Counted from the first letter of the stretch, positions 1 through 6,117 are shown. The stretch is DNA of 10,485 nt from UBA927 sp964361785 (GCA_964361785.1 CAYIBX010000032.1:1-10485); one strand, 5' to 3'. Notes: generated by a model not told the origin, from the sequence alone. Numbers and translations: made by a program.

Positions 1-10
1 AATACTCGTC

Positions 11-66
11 TGTCAAGAACGGGTGCGAAGCTAGTCCACCCGACGGGTGGTAAACGGGTGGTAAAC
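11..66. repeat. Direct repeat copy A with 11-nt tandem duplication
   Basis: Positions 11-55 match copy B (148-200) apart from one substitution (position 21 G, position 158 A) and one 8-nt length difference. Copy A carries an additional tandem unit, gggtggtaaac, at 45-55 and again at 56-66. The perfect 6-bp hairpin CCACCC-gac-GGGTGG is at 36-50. Both copies begin with TGTCAA, which reads TTGACA on the opposite strand, so each could also supply a -35 box. That reading is speculative. Confidence 0.8.
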
Positions 67-147
67 CGTGTACATTTCACTTAAAGTAGTATACCACAAT
101 GAATAAAATCAGCACGCTCCCATACGTGTGTATCGTGAAAAACGTGT

Positions 148-200
148 TGTCAAGAACAGGTGCGAAGCTAGTCCACTAGTCCACCCGACGGGTGGTAAAC
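148..200. repeat. Direct repeat copy B with 8-nt internal duplication
   Basis: Second copy of the repeat at 11-66, in the same orientation, about 90 bp away. The unit ctagtcca occurs twice in a row here and once in copy A, so the two copies differ by small internal duplications. The hairpin CCACCC-gac-GGGTGG is kept at 181-195. With only two copies and no constant spacer, this is not a CRISPR array. Confidence 0.8.
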
Positions 201-308
201 ACAAACCCACTCGTTTTTCGTAAATTTTCTACCCCCCCCCGCTCGCGCAGTCGCTTTCTGCAAAACATAGACATTAATTTCAGATTTCATATTGGCCTTT
301 CAAAAAAA

Positions 309-1406
309 TTACTTACCACCTTTAAGCAATTGACTCATTCTGGACGGCTGGCGACGCGACCCGTATCTATGAGAATTTGAATCCTGTTCATCCTCTGGGG
401 TGAGAGCTCTGGCCGCAGGACCCAATAATTCATCATCGGGCAAATCTGGTAAAAACTGAGGCATTGTTCCATCTGAATATCTCGTTTTTCTTCCAAGCGC
501 TGATAAAGCGTCTGCTTTCCATGCGGGTAGCCAGACAGGTACCTGAGCCAATGGCTTATCTCTTCCTTTTGAATACATGACAACTTGACCAAATGGAACG
601 CCTAATTCTACTATTCTAGGAGGTATAACTGCTCCTAAAACACCAACTATTTTATCCAAAAAATTAGGCCAACTTGGGGACACTTGAATTTCGCCTTCCT
701 GAAAATCTTCCAGAGAAAATTCTTGGCTTGCGAGCAAATCACCTGAAGAGCGCAATGTTATTCTGTCGCCTCTCACTTCTATATCATCTCCAATAGATTT
801 AATATCCCCTTGGATCCCAGCGGCTAATACACGTGATGTTAAATTTGAAGCTCCATCGAACACTAGTAACCCCGCCCTCCCTGCCACCTGCAATACTTTT
901 TTCAAACGACCACTCCCCGCTATCTTATCTTTCGACAAAAACTTGTCAGCTGTACGACTAGTGCCAATGACACGATACGGCTGTGCATTTAATTTGCTAC
1001 GCTCTGCGTCCGCGTTTGCATCTTGTATCGCATCCGCTTCAACTTTTTGCACGACCGCCGCATTGTAGTCCCGAACTCGACTTTGAATTTGTTTAGCTAC
1101 CGATAATGCTCCTACAGGGTCAGTGGTTGCTTTCTCAGCAATAACCTGCGCAATACCACTTTTATTGGTCGTCGCCCTCTGTCCTCCCAATGATCGAATG
1201 GCTGCAATTGCGTCTGTTCTCTGTTTTCCTAACACCGCTTTTTGCGCACGCTCCTGCTCTTGCTTGGCTGTAAACTCTGCATCAGCCACCGCTTGACGTT
1301 TTGCACGTCGGTCTTCAATACCGTGTCTCACAGCAGTTGTAGCAGCCGTCGCTGTTTCTTTAACTAATCTATACACTGGTTCCATTTTTTCAAATGTTTT
1401 CTTCAT
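309..1406 (-). CDS. Hypothetical protein, N-terminal helical region and C-terminal beta-rich domain (365 aa)
   Basis: I recognise no family. Residues 20-140 are rich in Ala, Arg, Glu, Lys and Gln and look like a long helix or coiled coil. Residues 170-200 contain a moderately hydrophobic stretch. Residues 205-245 show alternating beta-strand patterns (IEVRGDRITLRS, then QEFSLEDF) reminiscent of a bacterial PH-like fold. Residues 335-365 are a polar, basic tail that is probably disordered. There is no signal peptide and no clear membrane segment, so I expect a cytoplasmic or membrane-associated protein. The ATG at 1406 is preceded by a -10 box only 8 nt away and by no Shine-Dalgarno, which fits a leaderless mRNA. 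The order of helical then beta-rich parts resembles the 360-aa neighbour upstream, so the two may be related or work together. The function is unknown. Confidence 0.8.
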   Translation of the reverse strand: MKKTFEKMEPVYRLVKETATAATTAVRHGIEDRRAKRQAVADAEFTAKQEQERAQKAVLGKQRTDAIAAIRSLGGQRATTNKSGIAQVIAEKATTDPVGALSVAKQIQSRVRDYNAAVVQKVEADAIQDANADAERSKLNAQPYRVIGTSRTADKFLSKDKIAGSGRLKKVLQVAGRAGLLVFDGASNLTSRVLAAGIQGDIKSIGDDIEVRGDRITLRSSGDLLASQEFSLEDFQEGEIQVSPSWPNFLDKIVGVLGAVIPPRIVELGVPFGQVVMYSKGRDKPLAQVPVWLPAWKADALSALGRKTRYSDGTMPQFLPDLPDDELLGPAARALTPEDEQDSNSHRYGSRRQPSRMSQLLKGGK

Positions 1407-1414
1407 AGGCCGAT

Positions 1415-1443
1415 AGTATATATCAAAATAATTATAAGGTCAA
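1415..1443 (-). promoter_or_regulatory. Sigma70-type promoter predicting a leaderless mRNA
   Basis: On the minus strand, TTGACC (complement of 1438-1443) is followed by a 17-bp spacer (1421-1437) and TATACT (complement of 1415-1420). Eight bases separate the -10 box from the ATG at 1406, so transcription should begin at or within about two bases of the start codon. No ribosome binding site is present or could fit. The -35 box contains the TGA stop codon (1442-1440) of the preceding gene. Confidence 0.7.
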
Positions 1444-2522
1444 CCATTATCTAAGCGCTTCAATATTTTACGAACCGTTACCCCGTCTACTGGATCAGCA
1501 ATCAAGGCGCTTTGTTCATCTTCGATAAACGGTTTTCTCGCTAGCGTCCGGGCATTTACTCGTAATGTTTCCGCCAGTTTCTCGCCTTTTGGTGCAGTCA
1601 CTTGCCAATTTCTCCCTGTGTCTTTTTCTGTTATGACAACCGTCGCTAAACCAGATGAAGGCTTGCTCGTAAATAATCGTCTAATCCCTTTCCATCCATC
1701 AAAGGAAGAAGGAGCTATCCCTACCGTGTAATTACCATTTGCCAGATCTTCCCATCCTATGGTCTCATCCGCACCGTTTTCTGACTTTTGCCCATTTTTA
1801 CCTACCCCTCCTGCAAATACTTTAATACCAGATTCCCCTATCACAAACCGCGTACTAAACCCCGGAAACCCCATGCCGATGGGTTTCCCTGCCTTTGTAT
1901 GCTCACCAATTGCCTCTTCTGCATCGTGCAAAGCTTTCACACTTCGAAGGACCCCGAGGACTTTTTGTTGCACTGCCTCATGATGAGAGACGCTACCACG
2001 ATCTGCTAGTTTTAGCCGTATTTTTGAAGGTAACCCGTCATGAAGTTGACGTAAATTCGAATTAATATTACCGGAAAAATCATCACCATCTCCGTTTTTT
2101 GATGTTGGCGCTGGAATTAAATTTTCCCGCTCGATCGCAGCCCGTAAAATTTCGACTTGTTTTGCGTCTTTTGGGGAAAATCTCGTTTCCCCTCGCATAA
2201 TCCGCTCCCTGAGCAACATAGACTTCACATCATGAAGTCTTTCTGCTTTCGCATGAGGTGCTATTTTTTTTCTCAATTCCATAGCGCGATCTTGGGCTTT
2301 CCCATTTCGAATCGCACGACGAATATCAGCTACCGGTACACCCTCAATCTGATCATCGTCAACAAGTTCTGCAACCTGTTGCACAGCGCGCACTCCAACG
2401 CAAAATTGCGGTTGAAGCTTCGGCAATCTATCTTGTATTTCTTTCGGTAACGACATATTTTGTATTTCGTCTACAGGAGAGATCGAAGCAATTATTTTAC
2501 TATAAGCTTCTACTTTCCACAA
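1440..2522 (-). CDS. Hypothetical charged protein with possible C-terminal PH-like domain (360 aa)
   Basis: I recognise no family. Residues 25-135 are highly charged and look helical. Residues 136-160 form a Gly/Asp/Asn-rich linker. Residues 163-205 look helical, and residues 222-325 alternate beta-strand-like stretches (RFVIGESGIKVF, GIAPSSF, ATVVITEKDTGRNWQVTA), ending in a helix. This layout would fit a PH-like domain, which is an inference only. There is no signal peptide or membrane segment. The start is uncertain. Two TGA stops lie just upstream in frame; the longest reading begins at TTG 2522, and an ATG at 2456 (codon 23) gives a natural-looking N-terminus. Neither has a Shine-Dalgarno. 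The stop overlaps the promoter of the next gene. A hairpin-rich segment separates it from the 323-aa gene upstream. Confidence 0.75.
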   Translation of the reverse strand: MWKVEAYSKIIASISPVDEIQNMSLPKEIQDRLPKLQPQFCVGVRAVQQVAELVDDDQIEGVPVADIRRAIRNGKAQDRAMELRKKIAPHAKAERLHDVKSMLLRERIMRGETRFSPKDAKQVEILRAAIERENLIPAPTSKNGDGDDFSGNINSNLRQLHDGLPSKIRLKLADRGSVSHHEAVQQKVLGVLRSVKALHDAEEAIGEHTKAGKPIGMGFPGFSTRFVIGESGIKVFAGGVGKNGQKSENGADETIGWEDLANGNYTVGIAPSSFDGWKGIRRLFTSKPSSGLATVVITEKDTGRNWQVTAPKGEKLAETLRVNARTLARKPFIEDEQSALIADPVDGVTVRKILKRLDNG

Positions 2523-2569
2523 GACTCATCAGTGCCGCTAGTTTTTGCGACAAATACAAATGCGACAAA

Positions 2570-2707
2570 CGAGAAAACCCCAAAAGGGCGGCTTTCTCGC
2601 TGTCGCGAGTGAACGAAGGTGGTCCGTAAAATCGGACCAATAATTCAAAAGTAGGTTGCCCCCGAAAGGGCAACCCATTAGGTGAATCCCGCGACCGTGG
2701 CCGCGGG
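2570..2707 (-). other. Cluster of consecutive RNA hairpins between two minus-strand genes
   Basis: There is no ORF with a usable start here, but five inverted repeats are packed into about 140 bp. In transcription order (complement) they are: CCCGCG/CGCGGG (2688-2707); GGTTGCCC/GGGCAACC, 8 bp with a 6-nt loop (2654-2675); TGGTCCG/CGGACCA, 7 bp with a 6-nt loop (2620-2639); CTCGC/GCGAG (2596-2609); and CGAGAAA/TTTCTCG (2570-2599). The last two share bases 2596-2599 and are mutually exclusive. The final hairpin is followed by the moderately U-rich UUUGUCGCAUUUG. The segment could be a terminator region, an attenuator, a processing region or an unrecognised ncRNA. It starts 6 nt after the stop of the 323-aa gene. 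Confidence 0.55.
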
Positions 2708-2713
2708 TGAAAT

Positions 2714-3685
2714 TTACCGCTGAAGCGCTTTCGCGCAAGCAGGCTGAATCTGAACATTTTGACCATATACCAATACGGAGCCAGAATCATCCGCATTAGG
2801 AAAAGAACGCCCAAGACTTCCATTGATGGGATAATTCTCAATTCCCAGATCAATATTTGTCAGTGTCCATTCTTCACCCTTTTTTCCTGTCCAGGAACCA
2901 AAATCAGCAAAGCCACCTGGCCCTTTTAACATCCAGCTTGTTCCAGCAGGAAGTGCTTGAGCGCCAAATTCAGCGTCCCCTGTCAAGTTTTTGGATGCAA
3001 ACACCATCCAGCATTGTCCGAGTTGTTCATTGGTCAGTTGCACGGTGGACTGGGTTATATTCGTTTGACTCGGAGAGGAGGGCAATCCAGCCATCCACGA
3101 TTGAAACTGCAAACGATATCCCGATTGATTATCGCAACCATTCAACCAACCATCGCTACTCCAGCTGTCAACGCAAACTTGCTGACCGTTCATAATGCTA
3201 ACATTGATTTGCGCACCAGATGAATCCAGAGCTGGAATAACAGTATCCGAAGTCATTGTATACCGCATGGCTCCAAACGCACCCGATGCAACTGGATTCA
3301 CAACGACTTGAGAAGCGTCACCACTCGCGTTGGGATTTAAGTCCAAACCAGAGACTACGGGAGCCTCTAGATTGTTATTTGACGTGCTTAAGCCTAAAGT
3401 TTGCTGATCAACGCCAATAGGTTTCAGGATTTTCGCAAAGTCATTTGCCATTTGACTTTCTGCGACCTGGCCTGTGACGTCTGTGTATCCACCGTCAATG
3501 ACGGGGACGACTTTAGCCGGACTATCGTTGTTCGTGAACAACCAAAAAAGCGCGTAGGTGATCACGACAACTGTGAACGTGCCTTTCCACCCGAGTTGGG
3601 CTATCTGAGGGATGTTTGTAAGCAACCACCAAATTATGAGCCCAGAAACTACGGGGACGAACAAATTTGAAATCCATTCAGACAT
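2714..3685 (-). CDS. Membrane-anchored protein with large Cys-containing exported domain (323 aa)
   Basis: I recognise no family. Two hydrophobic segments are clear, about residues 8-26 (LFVPVVSGLIIWWLL) and 34-51 (KGTFTVVVITYALFWLF). They are joined by a short loop and followed by about 270 polar residues rich in Ser, Asn, Gln, Gly and Trp. Four Cys (171, 184, 225, 317) could form disulfides, which suits an extracytoplasmic domain, although two membrane crossings also allow the opposite topology. The ATG at 3685 is chosen over a GTG eight codons upstream because a perfect GGAGGT ends 6 nt before it. The gene lies downstream of the M23 protein on the same strand, so an envelope or secretion-apparatus role is plausible but unproven. 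Confidence 0.8.
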   Translation of the reverse strand: MSEWISNLFVPVVSGLIIWWLLTNIPQIAQLGWKGTFTVVVITYALFWLFTNNDSPAKVVPVIDGGYTDVTGQVAESQMANDFAKILKPIGVDQQTLGLSTSNNNLEAPVVSGLDLNPNASGDASQVVVNPVASGAFGAMRYTMTSDTVIPALDSSGAQINVSIMNGQQVCVDSWSSDGWLNGCDNQSGYRLQFQSWMAGLPSSPSQTNITQSTVQLTNEQLGQCWMVFASKNLTGDAEFGAQALPAGTSWMLKGPGGFADFGSWTGKKGEEWTLTNIDLGIENYPINGSLGRSFPNADDSGSVLVYGQNVQIQPACAKALQR

Positions 3686-3691
3686 GATATT

Positions 3692-3697
3692 ACCTCC
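3692..3697 (-). promoter_or_regulatory. Shine-Dalgarno GGAGGT that fixes the start of the 323-aa gene
   Basis: The complement of 3692-3697 reads GGAGGT, 6 nt before the ATG at 3685. Directly upstream in the mRNA is a small hairpin, GUGC with a GUGA tetraloop and GCAC (3698-3709). It abuts the ribosome binding site and would delimit it. Confidence 0.8.
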
Positions 3698-3710
3698 GTG
3701 CTCACGCACT

Positions 3711-3731
3711 TGATTAGGTCAATCCCAATCA
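3711..3731 (-). promoter_or_regulatory. RNA hairpin upstream of the 323-aa gene
   Basis: In the minus-strand transcript UGAUUGGG pairs with CCUAAUCA (8 bp including one G-U) around the 5-nt loop AUUGA. It lies between the M23 gene and the ribosome binding site of the 323-aa gene. There is no U-run, so an RNA-stability or regulatory element is as likely as a terminator. Confidence 0.4.
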
Positions 3732-3845
3732 GCCGTGATAACACATTTTTTGAATTAGGAAATTCGCGAAGGTATCACACGAGATCCACGCGACTGCGAT
3801 GCGAAACGAAAATTTGTCAGGCACATCTCCTTTCGCATGTTCCAT
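3729..3845 (-). CDS. Possible 38-codon ORF coupled to the M23 gene
   Basis: The reading frame starts at an ATG that overlaps the TAA stop of the M23 gene (TAATG) and runs 38 codons to a TGA at 3731-3729. The product would begin MEHAKGDVPDKFSF and carry a mildly hydrophobic middle (IAVAWISC). The overlap is typical of translational coupling, but there is no Shine-Dalgarno placed for this ATG. The AAAGGAG at the fifth and sixth codons lies inside the ORF. The protein matches nothing I know, and chance is a serious alternative. Confidence 0.25.
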   Translation of the reverse strand: MEHAKGDVPDKFSFRIAVAWISCDTFANFLIQKMCYHG

Positions 3846-5599
3846 TACTGGGACATGAATATTAGGGGCTTGAACTCATCAAAGTACTCTTGATTGCTAA
3901 ATCCGCAATCGCCGTACTGAGAGCCACAACCCCATTTGGTTGTAAACTCCATGATGCCGGTTGCTTTCGCACCGACATAATTAGAAAGCACAGCTCGCGT
4001 TGAGCCGATTTTACTTTCCAAACATGGAGCCCCTGAACAATGCCCGTCGAAAATGGGCACTACTAGGCCGTTTTCACCGTATGACCACACGACCTCGGAA
4101 GGAGGTGTGAGCCAGGGCTCAGAGCGGAAGTCATAAAATGCAAAGACTCCCAAGCTCGTAAACCCTTTTTGTTGGCGATTATCGAAATACTGTTTCGCCC
4201 AAGCGTTAAACTCGCTTGCTTGAGTGGGCACCCCCCGATGTTCCAAATCGATATCGAACCAGACATTGTCCCCCAAAGGAGTTAATCTCTGGATAATCCC
4301 AGCCACATCTTGGTTAGGTGTGATATCAACCATCACAATACAACGGCCACTGCATAAACCAACAAGGCTTTCGATAACAGTGTCCGATGCGTATCGAATA
4401 TTGACGACAGGAACAATGTTTCCACTTCGCCAACTTTTCGCAGCCTCTGCGTATGCAAGGGCTTTTCGAATCGCGTCGACTGCATCGTTAGCCTCCCCCA
4501 ACGTTCCCCATCCATTTAACGCGCCATACACGCCGATGTACGTGACATCGCCGGTATTCACTGGCGCTGAAAAGGCTGATGGGTAAACGGGCAAACCTTC
4601 TCCATCCCATTGAAACTGGAGAAAATTATCCAGCATCGGAGACAGTTTATCCGCCTCAGAAATGACTTTCGCGACAGGAACTCCCTTATCGTTTAGCACC
4701 GGTAAAATCGATGCAAATATGACAAAGCAGGTCATGGTTGATGCCAAGACCGTCCCCAACCAAATCGCTCTGGTCATCCGTCGCCTTTCGGGGCGGGTAA
4801 TACCAAAGGTCAAATGGTCAAAAACAAGCAGAGCATATTGCCCATACATTGCCATTGTCTGCAGACCCTGCATCGTAGCCAAATAGGCTTTTTTGTTCTT
4901 CTTACGAAGAACTAAAAGTCCAATCGGGATAAGAAACAGAAGACTTGCTCCTGTCCATCCCGTCGCCACCTTGGTGGTATGCGTATTTTGCGAGGACCAC
5001 TTGGTCGCCTGGCCGTCAATTTTTAAGACAATGGTTATCCCATGTCCTGTGCCGACCATTTTCACGCCATCGCGGTACCAAACGACGTTCTCCGTGTAAG
5101 TGGGCCAATGGCTCACCCAAACAATCTCGCCGTCTGCAACTGCATAAAGTGGCGTACCAAATGTACCCCTATAGTCATCTCCAGTGTGATGTGCTTGATT
5201 GCCAGCGGGGTTATTCGCATAGTAAGCCGCACCAACTTCCACTGGATTTTCTACAGGAGCAATCCACCCCAGATTCTTCCGATAATCTGGATCAACCCAA
5301 GGCCAAGGGCCATTGAGATTGTTTTCCAAGATTTCCGGAGGCATTGGACTACACCCAAAATGCAGATGCGGCCCTGTGCCATATCCTGTGTCGCCCGAAA
5401 GAGCAATGAGATCGCCCTGACGAACCCTATCCCCGACTTTGATCCCATCTGCTGGTCCGCTAGTGTGAGCGTAGTAGCAGTAGAGGACGCCAGAAGCGTC
5501 TTGTGCTTTCGCACTCGACGGTGGCGTGAGAGCCAAGATCAACGCACCAAAAAGCCAGAGACTCAAGGCGCGGTCGTACAAATTACGTTTCCGTGCCAT
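3845..5599 (-). CDS. Membrane protein: circularly permuted M23 (LytM) peptidase plus TIM-barrel-like domain (584 aa)
   Basis: Residues 11-32 form a signal or anchor segment. Residues 40-82 match the C-terminal half of an M23 domain: YAH (43-45), VGDRVRQGD, then GYGTGPHLHFG with the zinc/catalytic HLH at 78-80. Residues 138-196 match the N-terminal half: HTGDD (zinc ligands H138, D142), GTPLYAVADGEIV, then GHGITIVLKI. The halves are therefore in swapped order, joined by a 55-residue linker. Membrane segments at 215-231 and 278-300 flank a basic cytoplasmic loop (RKKNKK, ERRR). This topology leaves both the M23 part and residues 300-584 outside the membrane. The C-terminal part has beta-strand/helix alternation typical of a TIM barrel, including FDIDLEH (448-454), a D-x-D-x-E pattern as in GH18 enzymes; that family assignment is tentative. 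M23 enzymes cut peptidoglycan peptide cross-links, so the protein may remodel the cell wall for an envelope machine. AAGGAG lies 8 nt before the ATG. Confidence 0.85.
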   Translation of the reverse strand: MARKRNLYDRALSLWLFGALILALTPPSSAKAQDASGVLYCYYAHTSGPADGIKVGDRVRQGDLIALSGDTGYGTGPHLHFGCSPMPPEILENNLNGPWPWVDPDYRKNLGWIAPVENPVEVGAAYYANNPAGNQAHHTGDDYRGTFGTPLYAVADGEIVWVSHWPTYTENVVWYRDGVKMVGTGHGITIVLKIDGQATKWSSQNTHTTKVATGWTGASLLFLIPIGLLVLRKKNKKAYLATMQGLQTMAMYGQYALLVFDHLTFGITRPERRRMTRAIWLGTVLASTMTCFVIFASILPVLNDKGVPVAKVISEADKLSPMLDNFLQFQWDGEGLPVYPSAFSAPVNTGDVTYIGVYGALNGWGTLGEANDAVDAIRKALAYAEAAKSWRSGNIVPVVNIRYASDTVIESLVGLCSGRCIVMVDITPNQDVAGIIQRLTPLGDNVWFDIDLEHRGVPTQASEFNAWAKQYFDNRQQKGFTSLGVFAFYDFRSEPWLTPPSEVVWSYGENGLVVPIFDGHCSGAPCLESKIGSTRAVLSNYVGAKATGIMEFTTKWGCGSQYGDCGFSNQEYFDEFKPLIFMSQ

Positions 5600-5607
5600 T
5601 GGGCACT

Positions 5608-5613
5608 CTCCTT
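5608..5613 (-). promoter_or_regulatory. Shine-Dalgarno AAGGAG of the M23 gene
   Basis: The complement of 5608-5613 reads AAGGAG, 8 nt before the ATG at 5599, so the start is well supported. Confidence 0.75.
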
Positions 5614-5627
5614 CTTGATGAATTTAA

Positions 5628-5650
5628 CCTACAAGGACTCTCCTCGTAGG
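5628..5650 (-). promoter_or_regulatory. Strong leader hairpin before the M23 gene
   Basis: In the minus-strand transcript CCUACGAGGA pairs with UCCUUGUAGG over 10 bp (nine Watson-Crick, one G-U) around a 3-nt GAG loop. On the plus strand the same position would be an A-C mismatch, so the structure favours the minus-strand RNA. It ends about 15 nt before the Shine-Dalgarno. Sixteen bases of it (5635-5650) recur exactly, in the opposite orientation, inside fmt at 10163-10178. Confidence 0.55.
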
Positions 5651-5700
5651 GTAAAGCTTAACAAGCTCGGCTGATCACAGTCGGCTTGAAATTTCAAAGG

Positions 5701-5731
5701 GTCAGGCACCGCTAATGGTGCAGCGCCTGAC
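5701..5731 (-). repeat. Inverted repeat GTCAGGC/GCCTGAC between peptide and M23 genes
   Basis: The outer arms GTCAGGC (5701-5707) and GCCTGAC (5725-5731) enclose an inner pair CACC/GGTG (5707-5710 and 5717-5720). The hairpin lies 20 nt past the stop of the 20-codon ORF in the minus-strand transcript. It is REP-like in appearance. It could be a weak terminator or a processing site that separates the expression of the peptide from that of the M23 gene. Confidence 0.5.
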
Positions 5732-5751
5732 TTTTGGATCAGCGGAGACGC

Positions 5752-5814
5752 CTATTTATATGGCTTCTTTTTTTTCCGCTTTTCCTTGGGCGGGTGAGTT
5801 GTCTTCGAAGACAT
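5752..5814 (-). CDS. Small Lys/Arg-rich peptide (20 aa)
   Basis: The ORF has an ATG at 5814, a TAG at 5754-5752 and a perfect AGGAGG (complement of 5823-5828) 8 nt upstream, the strongest ribosome binding site in the window. The product starts MSSKTTHPP and ends in KEKRKKKKPYK, so about half of it is Lys or Arg. It is the first ORF after the predicted promoter at 5937-5965 and precedes the M23 gene. It could be a nucleic-acid-binding micropeptide or a leader peptide whose A-rich Lys codons influence downstream expression. I recognise no family. Its shortness is the main reason for doubt; the ribosome binding site is the main reason to keep it. Confidence 0.55.
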   Translation of the reverse strand: MSSKTTHPPKEKRKKKKPYK

Positions 5815-5936
5815 GATCACACCCTCCTTTCGTTTGGATTTCAGAAGGCCTAATTGCTGCCTAATGATTTTAAGTAGCCTCCGGATTAATTTTTCAATTT
5901 ATCCTTTGGATTTTACATTCATCCCGCCATTGGCGA

Positions 5937-5965
5937 GGTATATTTGATAGAGAGATGCTATCAAA
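5937..5965 (-). promoter_or_regulatory. Promoter with overlapping operator-like inverted repeat
   Basis: On the minus strand TTGATA (complement of 5959-5964) is followed by a 16-bp spacer and TATACC (complement of 5937-5942). A perfect 8-bp inverted repeat, TTTGATAG (5943-5950) and CTATCAAA (5958-5965) with a 7-bp gap, covers the -35 box and most of the spacer, as an operator for a dimeric repressor would. Transcription would start near 5930, leaving a leader of about 115 nt before the 20-codon ORF. The -10 box is imperfect. Confidence 0.45.
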
Positions 5966-5967
5966 AC

Positions 5968-5995
5968 TTCATTAAAATTATTAATTATTAATGAA
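5968..5995. repeat. AT-rich inverted repeat upstream of the minus-strand promoter
   Basis: TTCATTA (5968-5974) and TAATGAA (5989-5995) flank an AT-only centre. It could be a UP-element-like or binding region for the minus-strand promoter next to it, but AT-rich repeats of this size arise easily by chance. Confidence 0.35.
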
Positions 5996-6117
5996 TTAAA
6001 TTTATTCTCTTGTTTGTGAATTGTTAATCCACCCTCGTATGTTGGTATTCCCACTCTTACATGTTATCGAAAAAATTTCTTTCGACCTTTTCTAATTCTA
6101 AATTATATTTTTATCCC

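Larger units (their letters stand above)
1..308. other. Noncoding segment downstream of the minus-strand genes
   Basis: I see no convincing gene here. The segment holds two copies of a direct repeat (annotated separately), each with the perfect hairpin CCACCC-gac-GGGTGG (36-50 and 181-195). A run of nine C lies at 232-240. On the minus strand an extended -10 box TGGTATACT (complement of 88-96) could fire leftward out of the window, but there is no good -35. The hairpins may end transcription arriving from the minus-strand genes, although neither is followed by a clear U-run in that direction. Confidence 0.5.

Noticed and set aside
11..200. Possible CRISPR array
   Set aside because: Only two copies, unequal in length, with no uniform spacers and no cas genes.
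2523..2540. CTGATGAG with a nearby GGAAA on the minus strand, resembling the core of a hammerhead ribozyme
   Set aside because: The stem II closing pair required between the two core boxes cannot form, and no matching stems I and III are visible. The match is chance.
2600..2625. CGTTCA on the minus strand, as in glutamine riboswitches (glnA/downstream-peptide)
   Set aside because: The second conserved block (GGAAGUAGG-like) is absent.
2500..2853. 117-codon minus-strand frame across the hairpin cluster
   Set aside because: It overlaps the end of the 323-aa gene in another frame, lacks a ribosome binding site and has an Arg/Phe/Ser-rich shadow-like composition.
4905..4985. LPxTG-like sorting signal (TKVATGWTG, hydrophobic stretch, RKKNKK) in the M23 protein
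   Set aside because: It is internal, lacks the LPxTG motif itself, and is better read as an ordinary membrane segment followed by positive charges.
5042..5674. 210-codon plus-strand frame antisense to the M23 gene
   Set aside because: The opposite strand encodes recognisable M23 motifs with a signal segment and ribosome binding site, so this is a shadow.
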